DNA from: Seriola aureovittata
Lineage: Eukaryota > Chordata > Actinopteri > Carangiformes > Carangidae
DNA: 64,000 nt
Direction of reading: 5' to 3'
NCBI RefSeq assembly: GCF_021018895.1
Contig: NC_079373.1
Span: forward strand, 5,211,501-5,275,500
The notes beneath the pieces were generated by a model. That model was not told the DNA's origin and did not search any database. It worked only from the letters and a program-made list of their open reading frames with translations. Positions 26,801 to 37,467 of the stretch are shown piece by piece (position 1 is the first letter of the stretch; each line of letters opens with the position of its first letter). The position numbers and the translations under genes were made by a program.

Positions 26801-28444
26801 TGAATCACTGCGGTGCTGACACTCCCCGCAGTGCTCATGTATGACAGAGAAGCAGCAGAGGAAGTATTAAAGGATAAGACGGGCTTTAGTCTATGTTTTT
26901 CTTGTTGACACCCAATTCCATGAAAAGCCAAAAACAAACAATGTATTAGTGTATCTGTGTCTCACAATACCTTCTGCTTTCCCTACCCTGTCTGTGGCTC
27001 GCAGTCACAAGACTGTTGGTTCATACTGAAGATGTAAATCTTTAAAGAAACGTCACAAATATGTAGTTTCATTTTTAAATCAGGCTCAGTAATTTCCTAA
27101 GACACTAAGGCTCTGTAGTTTTAAACAAGCATCAAACAGGCTTAAATAGTGTATTTATTGGGGACTAGTTTAAATTGTGGATTGTTACTATTGAGTATTT
27201 ACTGCAACAGAACAGTGTGTGTGGGATTGAATCAAAAATAACGAAAGTCACCCACGGTCACCCAGTGTAACGGTGTGACCTGTTAATATGTAGTTCTTGG
27301 GCAACAATGGAGCTCTATGCTACAAAAAGCTAATAATAAATCAGACTTTGGATACAAAGAGAATACTTGTTAGTGGGATCAATTCACTGTTGGTTTTGGT
27401 ATTTTCAGGAGTTTTTCTAACAGTAAGAAAAATACAGAATTTTGAAAAACAAAAACAGAAAAAACTATTCTTGAGGTTAACTAACCAAGCAGTGATGAAG
27501 TCACATCACACATTTCCAAATCATAAAAAACAACTTTTTCTTGTGTCAAAACGATCAACTTGAAACATTGGGTTTTGGTGTCAGTCACTAAGAAAAAGAA
27601 CCCAGAGCACGTTTCTCATGTCAGCATTCTGTGTAACAGAGAAATATAGAAGTGTCTTCACTAACAGCTGCCTCAGCAGACCAGAATGCAGTGCAGCCAT
27701 AAGATTATGTTGCTGATGTATTTAGTTCAACTTATCTTTTGAGAATTGTCAGTCTTTTGGCAGCCTTTTCTATTGCTGCAGTTCAGTGTAAGTTCATACA
27801 CACTGTCAAAAGGCATTCTTTAGAAGTTACTAACTGTAAAAGCAGATAAGGCAAGTGGAGGAGAAGAAATAGCTTCTGGAAGCCATTTAACATCACAGCC
27901 TGATTTTATCTAACATTGTAAAAGAATCTGAGAATTGATTTTCCATTTGAAGGAGACTCGACTCCACTCTGCTTATTTAAAGAGATTTCCCTCTCTGTTT
28001 GTTCATCCATCCATCCAGACTGTATCGAGTGTATGGCCTGCTCAGACAACACCGTGAGGGCCGGTCTCACGCCCAAATACATTGACGTTAACACGCTGTG
28101 TGAAATGCTGAACTACAGCCCTGCCCCCGCCAGCTCCAAAATCTTCCCTCGTGTCCAGGATGCTTCAGACCCCTGTGTGTCCCTGTATGACCCCCCGGTG
28201 CCAGACTTCACTGTCATGAGGATACAGGTAGGACACTTGGAGGTTGATATAGAATGAAAACTGAGTGGTGATATGAAAAGTAATACAGAGACTAGTTGTG
28301 TAGTGGATGTTGTTATATCTCAAAACAAAATGGCCGCATTTCATATAATGAAAAAATATATACAATATATTTATAGATATTATATATATATATATTCATG
28401 ATATATTATATATATCATGAATTTCCCCTAGGGGATAAATAAAG

Positions 28445-28479
<35 letters not shown>

Positions 28480-29854
28480 AATGAAAAAATATGTATATTT
28501 AGTAATGAACAACATAATTTCTCCATGATGAAGCCTTTCATTTATAAATTTGATTTATCAATTTGAAGAATCACAAATTTAAATTCAGGAAATGGCCAGT
28601 GTGTCACAGAAACCATGGCAACTAAGAAAAAATATAGAAAACTGCAGACCTGTTATAACTGTCTGCTTGAAAGAAGAGTAAGAAAATAAAACACATTTTT
28701 TTGTCCTAAAAATGTGATGTTTGTAATAAAAAGGAAATACGGTCATCCACTTTTAGTCTCCATCTATGCTCAAAGAAATAAAGTGTTTATATTACAGACT
28801 TCATTCAGTAAATTGCCTTCATAAGTTTGTCGACCAGGTATCAGTTGTGATAAAATATTTAGGTTGATATCAGGATTTGTGATACTTGTGAATTATGGAC
28901 TGACAGAGTGCAACCACTGGGCTAAACCTGAATGAATAGTAAACATAAATCAACAAATCTTTTTCACAACAGAACATTTTGACTTGTCACGGCAGGAAAA
29001 GCACAGGTGTTACTTATAACATTAACGATGGCTGTGGTATAAGTGCCCCAGTATCAGGACCCTGGAACCGTAGCAGCTAAATGGAATTCAACCATCATTC
29101 ATTTTTCATTCACATCTTTTTACACCTTATTTATTTTTTGCTTTTTCTACTGGTTCCTACTGTTCCATGTCTAAGTATCCTCTGACAGACATTTTTCACA
29201 GCACAGTCTGACTTGTAATTGCAGGGAGAGCCTGAGTAAGCCATTAAGCCAGCCTACGCAATTCCCGGGAATTGAATGCAGCAAACATTAATCTTATCCG
29301 TTACACCTGAGGATTTCCTGCCACGACATGTCATAACATCAGCCGTGATTTGGACAGCTTCAGAAGTTGTGGAGACCCAGCCACAACTGTATAGCCCAGG
29401 AGGTTTCAAAACAGACTTGTCAGAGTCAAACACAAAAAAATATCCCACATTAACCACAGTAACCTAATAAAAACATTGTCAAACATCTTTAAAATATGTT
29501 TCTGTCAAAGAATTTAGGCGTGTTCACACAAGTTAACAAGTAGACGCAGACTGATGTAAAATCAGTCTTTTTTAAAATTATGATAGAGTAACATATAAAA
29601 CGTGCTCACCTTGTCCTGTCCCGTCCTTCCTCCAGGTCCCAGCCTCAGTCAAGCAGTACACTGTGGCTCCAGTCGACAGCGCCAGTATCCTCCTGGTCAT
29701 CGAGGGCGACGCCACGGCAACCTCCGCCGCTGCTCTCTCTGATGTCACTCTGAGGCGGGGCACCGTCCTGTTTGTCTCAGCCAACGAGAGCGTCTCCCTG
29801 CATATCACCTCTCCGTCAGGGATGCACATGTTCCGAGCCTGCTGCCTCCTGTAG
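20813..29854 (+). CDS. mpi: mannose-6-phosphate isomerase (phosphomannose isomerase)
   Basis: Complete coding gene. Exons: 20813-20828, 21936-22063, 23761-23961, 24980-25121, 25340-25519, 26540-26713, 28019-28227, 29636-29854. They total 1269 nt and encode 422 aa; human MPI has 423. All phases close. The enzyme interconverts fructose-6-phosphate and mannose-6-phosphate in the cytosol and feeds GDP-mannose and N-glycan synthesis. It is a type I zinc cupin isomerase. The zinc ligands are all present: Gln110 and His112 (QAHPN), Glu137 (HKPEM) and His275 (NEPHAYL). The active-site arginine is in TVRAGLTPK (Arg294), and the protein ends FRACCLL like its mammalian orthologues. The first exon codes only five residues plus one base. 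Exon 2's acceptor lies just after a dispersed repeat. Head-to-head with scamp2. No disabling change is seen. Confidence 0.97.
21620..21920 (-). repeat. inverted copy of the ATTAATCAATCAACAGAAAA repeat abutting mpi exon 2
   Basis: Read on the minus strand it gives the AATTAGTTGATCAACAGA-type start and TTTTGATCA..., then the phrases typical of the family. On the plus strand it ends GTTGATCAACTAATCATTGC AGCTCTAAT, about 15 nt before mpi exon 2 (21936). The branch point of intron 1 probably lies within or at the edge of the repeat. Confidence 0.5.
26083..26150. repeat. short dispersed repeat fragment
   Basis: The phrases TTTGATTTATATAGCCCAAA, ATCACAAAG and GGCTTTGCAATCTGTACA belong to a repeat common in fish introns. 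Only about 70 nt are recognisable. In an mpi intron. Confidence 0.45.
28376..28480 (+). mobile_element. (TA)n followed by second LINE-type tail with TATC array
   Basis: TA-rich sequence (to about 28415) is followed by ATGAATTTCCCCTAGGGGAT, AAATAAAGTATC and about nine TATC units. The module is identical in its core to 86-139. It marks the 3' end of a truncated LINE or SINE insertion in mpi intron 7. Confidence 0.6.
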
Positions 29855-30299
29855 TTGTGAGTCTGTGGCTGTGTGTGAAACTTCATACTACCTGTTTGTT
29901 TCTTCTCTGGTTTGACTCAGGAAGGTCTAGACTGAGTTATGGATTGAGCCCGATGACTGATGTGCACTTTTTAGTGGGTAGTATGTTAAAGGAGCTTTCA
30001 GACACAGAGTGTTGGTGCCCATCTGTGCCCGCTGCTCCCCCCCTTACCCCGCTGCTCCCCCCCTTACCCAAACTCAGTGTGCGGACTGCTGTGTCCACCC
30101 TGTTTACCAGCAGCAGTGTTTTTTAGCTTTAAAATCCAGCTGTGATCCATTGCTGCTGGATTTTAACAGATTTTAACCAACTTTTTTTACCTGTAACGGT
30201 GCAAGTGCAACATCCTCCACAGGAAAAGAGGAGGATGTACACATCCCAAATTCTTGTTAGGTGCTGGACAAAGGACACATACTAGGAATAACAGTAAAA

Positions 30300-30701
30300 C
30301 AGTTGCCAGTTGATTAGATACACCAAGCTAAAATGAATGCAGTCCAACACAGTCCTGCAAGAAATTCTTCTTCATGAAGTCTATAATCCTGTTTTAGAGA
30401 TGTGTTGATTCAACTTGATGGTCATTGTGGAGGATGTAGTGGTGCTGTTGTTGTATTGCATCGTATAGAGACGTGTTTCTGTCATTTAGCCTTCCTTCAT
30501 TGATAAATGGCCTGGACAAAATATTAGAAACATCCACAGCACCATGACCTGCAGCCTCCAAAATGATCACACAGCTGATCCAGTTGATTTTTAAAACCAC
30601 ACATTATACCCTTCTCAAAGCTATGCTTAATTGCAGGACTGTTGTATTAGACTGCATAAGTTGTAGTTGTAGGTGTTCCCAATAAACTGGCAACTGAGCG
30701 C
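30300..30701. mobile_element. palindromic TIR element, copy 3 (full length)
   Basis: About 400 bp with imperfect terminal inverted repeats: CAGTTGCCAGTTGATTAG on the left and AATAAACTGGCAACTGAG on the right. Internal arms are also inverted (ttcttcatgaagtctataat, tcattgtggaggatgtagtg against cctccaaaatgatcaca, gcaggactgttgtattag). It has no coding capacity, so it is a non-autonomous DNA element that can fold into one long hairpin. In the mpi 3' region. Confidence 0.7.
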
Positions 30702-32847
30702 ATGTCTGGAACACCGAACAGCATCCTTAATATGCACATGAAGTGCACACAGCACTGTTTGGATCACTTAACCCTCATCAGGTTACTGATGAAGAACCTG
30801 ATTGTTTATGATGAAGTTCAAGGGATCAAAATGTTGAGTTAAAAAGTTCGGAATTGATCTTGGAAACAGCAGCTGAGAAAACAAACTCACCACAAGACCA
30901 ATCTAGTTTCTGTTCTGGAGCCTAAAGTGAAGCATGTGAAGTTCATGTCAATAGGGAAAACACTACCTGCTGATGATAGAAATCTCTAGAGCTACTAATA
31001 AACCTTTTGGTGTGGTTGTTTTCTTATTGGGAGCCCTTCGCTGTTCCAGACATTTTTACTCTTTATTCAAAGTACACTTAGATTTCTTATTTTTCAGTCT
31101 GGGATAAAGATAACACTCACTTACAGCGACTTAATCAAACAACAGGGTGTGGGGTATATGTTTACACTGGGGCAGTACACAACCTCTCACTGCTTTGTAC
31201 ATCTATGGTACCACCTTGTTGAGGACTGAGCACGACTGTTTTATGGGCCAGAAGTTGTCTTCCCCCAGGGTCACTGGTGCAACCACCTGTTTTATCATCT
31301 TAACTTTAGCCTGAACAAGTAAATATCCACCTTTTGGAGAAAAAAAATCAAAAAAGACATTGTTAGTATAGCAACAGTTGAGAGTAGTGTAATTCTGAGA
31401 TGCTTGTGCATGTTATATTTAGAGTAGTAATACAGGAGAAGGGCTTCTGTCCTGACTTTGACAATGGTACTAGCCACTAGTCACAGTGAAGTTGACCCTG
31501 CTGAGTATTACTGCATTTAACTGTTACCAGCGCATGTTTATGGTCTGGAAACTTCTCATCAAAGTAGTAAACAATCATAGAGATTAAAAAACAAAACAGG
31601 AGCAAGCAAGAAGGGCCGCTACCGAGATCATATGGCACGATGACATGGGAATCAGGAATGCGTATTGATTAAAACTTCTTCTTCTATATGACTAAAAATG
31701 CACTAATGCTGCTTGTGGAATACTTACACAATTTGACCCGAGCCCGTTAACACATCCATGTATTGTACATTTGTACGACAAAATGCTGCATAGGATTTTA
31801 TATTATTATAGGAACAAACATGTCTGTATTTCTGAGTATTTGAAGCCAAAATTTTCAGACTTTGTATGTTTTGCTGTTTGTACTGATCCATCAATATGAG
31901 ACATTACATACTAAGAGAAAACATCCCTGAACTAACTGTATTATAAGATTTTACCTGTACATTATGAAATCATGGAGCGAGTGGTTTATCTTGTTTTGTG
32001 GTGACCACTTCAACATGTTGGTACAGTATTGTTAACTAGATTATTTCAGTATGGTGCAAACTTCTGCATAATATTCCAGTTCACACCAGGGTCGATATGA
32101 AATCAATCAATCACGAAGTCATGGACTTTCTTGTTGTAATAGTTTTTATAGGCTATATTCAATCAAATATTTGAGAATGAATGCTCTATCAGCCTGCCAG
32201 CCTACCAGTGACTGACTACTGTATGCTCTTTATAGTTTGACCTGAATGAATGACCACAGTGTACTGAGCCAACCCTGCTAAAGCTTTTACCTACTTCATG
32301 ACCATGTTAGTGATGTGGGTTGTTCCCTGAGCATGTTCGTACTATAGATGCACTAAATCATAGTTGTTTGTTGTTGCTAAAATGGTTGAAAAATTGAAGA
32401 ATATTAAGAGATTAGAAGAGTGTTAATAGTTAAAATCACTACATCGCTTTGATTAAAGAACCATTACCTCAAAATCATCCTTCCATATCTCTGAGACTGT
32501 AGAGCCTCTGGTTATTTTTGTCAACAACCAACCTGTTTGCCATCTTTTCAAAATGATTTAATTTAGTCATGTAGTCTTGTAGAGGTCACTGTTTAAAAAA
32601 CTGATTTAGAATTTTAACTTTTAATTTAACACGTCTTTGTTACTGATGTTATTTTAAGTCACCTTTTAGTTTAAATACTGGACTTTGCACAGAGATTATT
32701 TTTGTTTTTAGGGCTTTTCTTTCACTGTTTAATTATTTTATTGAACCATTGTGAGGATATTTCTCTAGTGTGGGCATGGTTTAGCATTTATGAATCTGAT
32801 GATGCTGTAGCATGGGACTGCAGAGAATGTGTATGTAAAAGTGGTTT

Positions 32848-32853
32848 AATAAA
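32848..32853 (+). terminator. candidate mpi polyadenylation signal AATAAA
   Basis: Canonical hexamer in GTTTAATAAAGCC, followed within 30 nt by GT-rich sequence (TTGTTCTGTT). It is the last such site before the convergent exonuclease gene. Confidence 0.5.
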
Positions 32854-33176
32854 GCCTTGTTCTGTTACTAAATTGTCTGAACTCATTTTTTGTACCATGT
32901 CTCTACCTTTTCTTTAAACCTTCAAGGGCCTGTTCGAAGTTATGTGGACAATTATCTGTCGATTGACTATCGCAGCTCTACAATATTTCATGTAATGAAG
33001 CCATATAATGATATATAGCGATAATGGTAAAACATTCTTATTTATACTGTGATATTGATCTCATCCATATCTCCCAGGCCTACTTTAAATATTCACATGA
33101 ATATTATCATTATCATTAAATTATTATTAGCATTAATAAGCAATGGAGTACATAATAACAGTGTAGAAACACATTT

Positions 33177-33186
33177 TTTATTTATT
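33177..33186 (-). terminator. candidate polyadenylation signal of the first exonuclease gene
   Basis: TTTATTTATT on the plus strand gives two overlapping AATAAA hexamers on the minus strand, about 650 nt past the stop at 33833. It faces the mpi signal, with about 325 bp between the two convergent signals. Confidence 0.45.
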
Positions 33187-33832
33187 TACCTCCAATAAAA
33201 ATATTATGCAGAGTTCATTGAAACAGAATAAAAGCACATCCAATTTTTTTCAGTAACCAAACTATATATTAAATTCCAGCAGTGATCACCATTTCCACAT
33301 ATTGATGACTAAAAATCAAAGTGCTGTGTTGAAAGTGGAACAAGATCACCAGTATCTACATTTTCACCATTTATAAGTCACATAAACAGAAACTTGACTC
33401 TTTCTTAAGAAATATTCCTCATGGACAAAGATAGCCTGCCTGTTTGTTGTCACTGAACTATATAGTGAAGATAAACTGTAGGAAACAGCATCCGATTCAG
33501 AAGCCACCTGACGAGTCTCACCAATGTATGCTGAAAGTCCTAATCTAGCAGCAACAGACCCTCATGTCTCTAGTCTTGTTTTCCTTTTGACTCACTAAAG
33601 TAGACAAGCATGTTTGAAGTTAATGTTCCATCAGTTTTGTTCCAGCATTAACAATTGGAGGAAACTGACAGTTTGTTGTCTTGTCTTGTGTCATAAAGTA
33701 AAGCAGTGGGTTTCATTCATTCTACTGTGGCACACAGTGTAAAATGTACAGGGTGGTGGAGTCGGATGAGTTATGGTCTCAGTATATTTTCAAAAGTTTC
33801 AGTCTGATAATAATCTATTGATGTAAAATATG

Positions 33833-35918
33833 TTATAATCCATTCTGGTCCTCTGCTTTGCTCTCTGTGACCTTCACTGTGTGTCTGAAGTGCTCCCACA
33901 GGGGGCGCTGTCCTGGAATCTTACAGGGCACTTTAGCTTTGGAGGCTGTCACAGCTGGCTTGTTCTCCATGGTGTCCAGAGTAAACATGTGCCTACACAC
34001 CAGCTCTGGTGTGGGCTGAAGCACATTATACAGAGCCTGCAACGCCCGCACATCCTCCAAAGCATCATGGGCCTTGTAGTTCACACCCAACAGCTCCTTA
34101 ACCAGATTCTCCTGTCGAAAACTCTGGAGGCAGCGGTCCTTCAGCATCTCACGGGCCAGTGGTAGAGTGTCAACACAGCCTGAGACTGAAGACTCAAACT
34201 CTGCTCTGAGGTCCAGTTCATCAAGAGCTCGGGCAAGCAAAGGACAGTCAAAGCGACGAATGTTGTGGCCGATGACAAGCGGGTGCCCGAGCATTTGAAG
34301 GAAAGCTATGAAGGAGACCAGGACCTCTCGCAGGGAGTTGGTGAGGACAAGCTGCCGATGGAGGTACAGCTTCTGTCTGCGGATCCTGAAGCCAGTCACT
34401 TTGGCTGCTCCTCGCTGCATCCGACTCCGAGGGATGACGTAGAGGTTGAGTGAGTGACCACCGCTCACCGCAGCCAGCTGGACGATGTCACAGCTCTGGC
34501 CTGGTGAAATAAAACTGAGCTACAGAGGAATTGTCTTGGAAGGATCTTCCACACACTGGGTGTTAAAGCGGCACATGTAAACACTTTCAATGAAATGACT
34601 GCAGCTGTTATGTTAGCCAGAGGTTCATCAACAACAATTGGGCACGGGAGATATAAAATCATACTATATAGATATAGTAAATTACCAGGAAAATCAATTA
34701 AACTGTTAATGGACAAAAGAACCAGACAAGAATGTCTGTTCTGAATAATTCAGTGAAATATACAGCTGACAAATCAAGGTGCTTTACGCCATTAAAGTCA
34801 AAATTCAATACGACAATAAAACAGTGATTGTTTAGAACCACTGCTCACACAGGTGTAACACAGCCAGAGATGTAAAGGACAAAACAATGGCAAAATCTCT
34901 GATGGCAGCCAAATTTATATGGTCTCAGTATATATCTTCATTACATATTGTTTCAGCCCACTCCTAATGACAATTATGACACTTAAATCAATCCTCATTA
35001 AGTCATTTATTAAGTAAAAATGCTAGAAATTAGCTGGTTTCAGATTTTTGCTGTGTTTCCCTGGGCTCTTTCTACCTTTTTTTTTTTGGCATTTTCTACA
35101 GAGTAAATCAAGGAAGTAATCAGTAGTATGGATCAAATACATTACAGGGCAAAATCTTAAACAGACACAATGTGCTAAAGTTTTGTTTCACAAAAACATC
35201 TGGTAAATATTTTTGCTTTCTTTATCTTCCATACACAGGTAAACTGACCTGATCCTGATGTATCATCTGTCACTGATCCAACTTGTAGTGAATGACAGCA
35301 GGTACACCAAGTTAAAACTTTAAGAGATCCTTTCATGTCTGTTTCACAATCATACCAGGCACCTTTTTTAAACTTTCCAACATTATATAACAATAATTTC
35401 CAATAATTTAATTAACACAACCTGGGTTCACACTGTATATGCAACAATGAGCTCCACAGCCCACAAACTGATACACCAACATTTTATATTTTATCAAACA
35501 AACGACTGCAGAACTTGCCTGAGAATTATCATGTTTTTACGTTTTCTTCAGTATTGTTAGTTATATATTGATAGTTATCAGTACAACCGATAATACACAG
35601 CAAACCGGGACTTCTAATAGTGAATTCGGCGTACTTACTTTTAACTTAATTTTCCAAAATGTAAATAAAAAAAATATAAGCTAAGGGGCGGGACTCATGT
35701 TGTAGCCCACAGTGTAACTCACTGGGCCATGTTCTGTTCATGCTGTGCTGTGACCGAGTGCTGACAAAACACTAAAACTTTACAACATTAACATAAAGTT
35801 GTATCTGCCATAAGTCACACAGCAGCATGTAATATGATATCTTACCCAGTCCAGTCGTCTCCAGGTCGAAAAAAACCAGCGACCGTCGACAGTTTTCAGC
35901 TCCGTCCGAGTTTTGCAT
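33833..35918 (-). CDS. plex9: PML-like exon 9 (Plex9) DEDDh 3'-5' exonuclease, paralogue A
   Basis: Two coding exons, 35918-35846 and 34500-33833, total 741 nt and encode 246 aa; phase 1 closes. The protein is one exonuclease domain of the DEDDh class with every catalytic position. Exo I is FFDLETTGL (Asp18, Glu20), Exo II HNIRRFD (Asp109), and Exo III AHDALED (His169, Asp174). QENLVKELLG leads into Exo III. The overall pattern recalls TREX1, but the closer relative is the exonuclease-like C-terminus encoded by PML exon 9. In teleosts such free-standing genes are called Plex9; the fish proteins were reported as cytoplasmic exonucleases that suppress LINE-1 and can replace TREX1. About 70 residues follow the last motif, without a membrane segment, unlike TREX1's anchored tail. 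No RING or B-box exon precedes it here. Family is certain; the exact paralogue name is not. Confidence 0.85.
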
Positions 35919-36424
35919 CACGCCACAGTTTCTTCAGTCTCTAAAGTCTCTGAAGTCTGACGGTGACACGGACTTTTAATAAAATAAACCACACAAATAC
36001 AGACACGGCCGGTTGTATTCAGCTACATGATGCTACACAGCGTCAATATGGACTTGTATTTGTGCCATGGATTTTTTCCCTCCACGGTTTAAACACCTGC
36101 GTAGAGAGACAACCCCAACCGGAAGGTCAACATTTTCAAAATAAAAGCCGCGTTGAAGACGAACAGGAAAAAGACACAAAAACAAACAATGAATAAATAA
36201 ACCTGTATAAAATTAAATTATTATTCCTTAACAGGACCAAGAATGAATCAAGAGCTATGACCTCATCTATAGAAAAGTACATCCCTGCAATAGCTTGATT
36301 TTTTGAAGTAAAAAGAATTAAACTCAGCAAAAAAAAACATTAAAAATAATTCTATCTTCAAGTATTAATGTGTTGTAAACAGAATAAAATTAAAGGCACC
36401 CTAGTAAGTCAGTACTTAGTAACC

Positions 36425-36840
36425 TCCCCTTTAGATTGTCACAGCTTAAAATGCATTTTTAACCAGTAGAGAGCCTTTCTATTCCTGATTTATGACTTTT
36501 CACCCACTCTTCCTGCAGATCTCTTCAAGTTCTGAGATATTTTAGGGTGTCTTGCACACACAGCATGTTAAAGATGTACCCACAGATTTTCCCTGATGTT
36601 CAAGACTGTGACGCCCGTTCCAAAAGCTTCATCTTGTGTTTCTTAAGGTAGTTTATGGTGGATTTTTGGGTTTGCTTTGGATCATTGCCCTGTTGTAGAA
36701 GCCAATCTCTTTTTAGTTTCAACTTCTTCATTGACTGCAGGACATTTGCATCTAGAATGTGCTGATATTTAGAGGAATCCATTCTTCCTGTCCAAAGAAT
36801 AATGTTTTCATCCCCATGCTTAACAGTTGGCAAAGACTAG
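36425..36840 (-). pseudogene. Tc1-like transposase remnant
   Basis: The minus strand (36833-36600) encodes MPTVKHGDENIILW..., SSKYQHIL, LKLKRDWLLQQGNDPKQTQK and LKKHKMKLLE...SQS. This follows Tc1-family transposases (VKHGGG..MVW, LQQDNDPKHTSK, WPSQSPDLN). The catalytic Asp of DNDPKH has become Gly and the His has become Gln, so it is inactive. It lies between the two exonuclease genes, in the same orientation as them. Confidence 0.75.
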
Positions 36841-37329
36841 TAAAATAAATCTTAATATTAACTTATTGCCTTAGTGTTTAGTGACTTAATTACTTTTAAT
36901 TTTACATTACACTAATGTTGTGAATATTTTTTTAAAACTCTGCTTGATACTTATCCTGGTCTATGTCCTGCTCCTGCCTGAACGATGCAAATTCCCCCTG
37001 TGCAGCGTGCCTTGCAGCTGCATTGCATGCTGGTCTATTGATGCTACCGTCTGTGGGGAGAGTTCTCCTCCTGTATGATTGCTGAAATTTGGTGCGAATA
37101 ACTCAAAAAATACCAAGTTGTCTAGAAGGATTAAACAGAAGTTTAATGGTTTCACGGTGCTACTATTAACTGGAAAGAGATCAACACTTCAACACTAGCG
37201 TTTGAGACATGTTACAGAACATTACACAACAAAGCAACAACAGTAAATAATATATAAATCATGATATAGTATGAACATGACATATCTGTGATTTTTGGCT
37301 ATAACATTATTTGTCTCTGATCACAGAAA

Positions 37330-37335
37330 TTTATT
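37330..37335 (-). terminator. candidate polyadenylation signal of the second exonuclease gene
   Basis: TTTATT on the plus strand gives AATAAA on the minus strand, about 135 nt past the stop at 37468. Confidence 0.45.
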
Positions 37336-37467
37336 TTTTTCTAGATGTTACAAATACCTGTCCAACCATCTGAGAGAACATGAGTACAAAACTGCAACAA
37401 ATAGCTTCATTTTTAAACAGCATATTTTCTTTTAAATCACATTTTTTCTTATTTTTTTACTGTAGCT

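Larger units (their letters stand above)
29855..32875 (+). other. probable mpi 3' UTR and flank
   Basis: About 3 kb downstream of the mpi stop with no other gene. A tandem 21-nt repeat (CTGCTCCCCCCCTTACCCCG type, two units) lies at about 30028-30070, and a palindromic transposon at 30300-30701. The best plus-strand polyadenylation signal before the next gene is AATAAA at 32848-32853, followed by a GT-rich stretch. An earlier AATAAA near 30680 belongs to the transposon end, although it could still be used. Confidence 0.45.

Noticed and set aside
34930..35090. Possible further copy of the ATTAATCAATCAACAGAAAA repeat
   Set aside because: Too decayed to support; only a few short phrases match. 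The same holds for 39160-39290.
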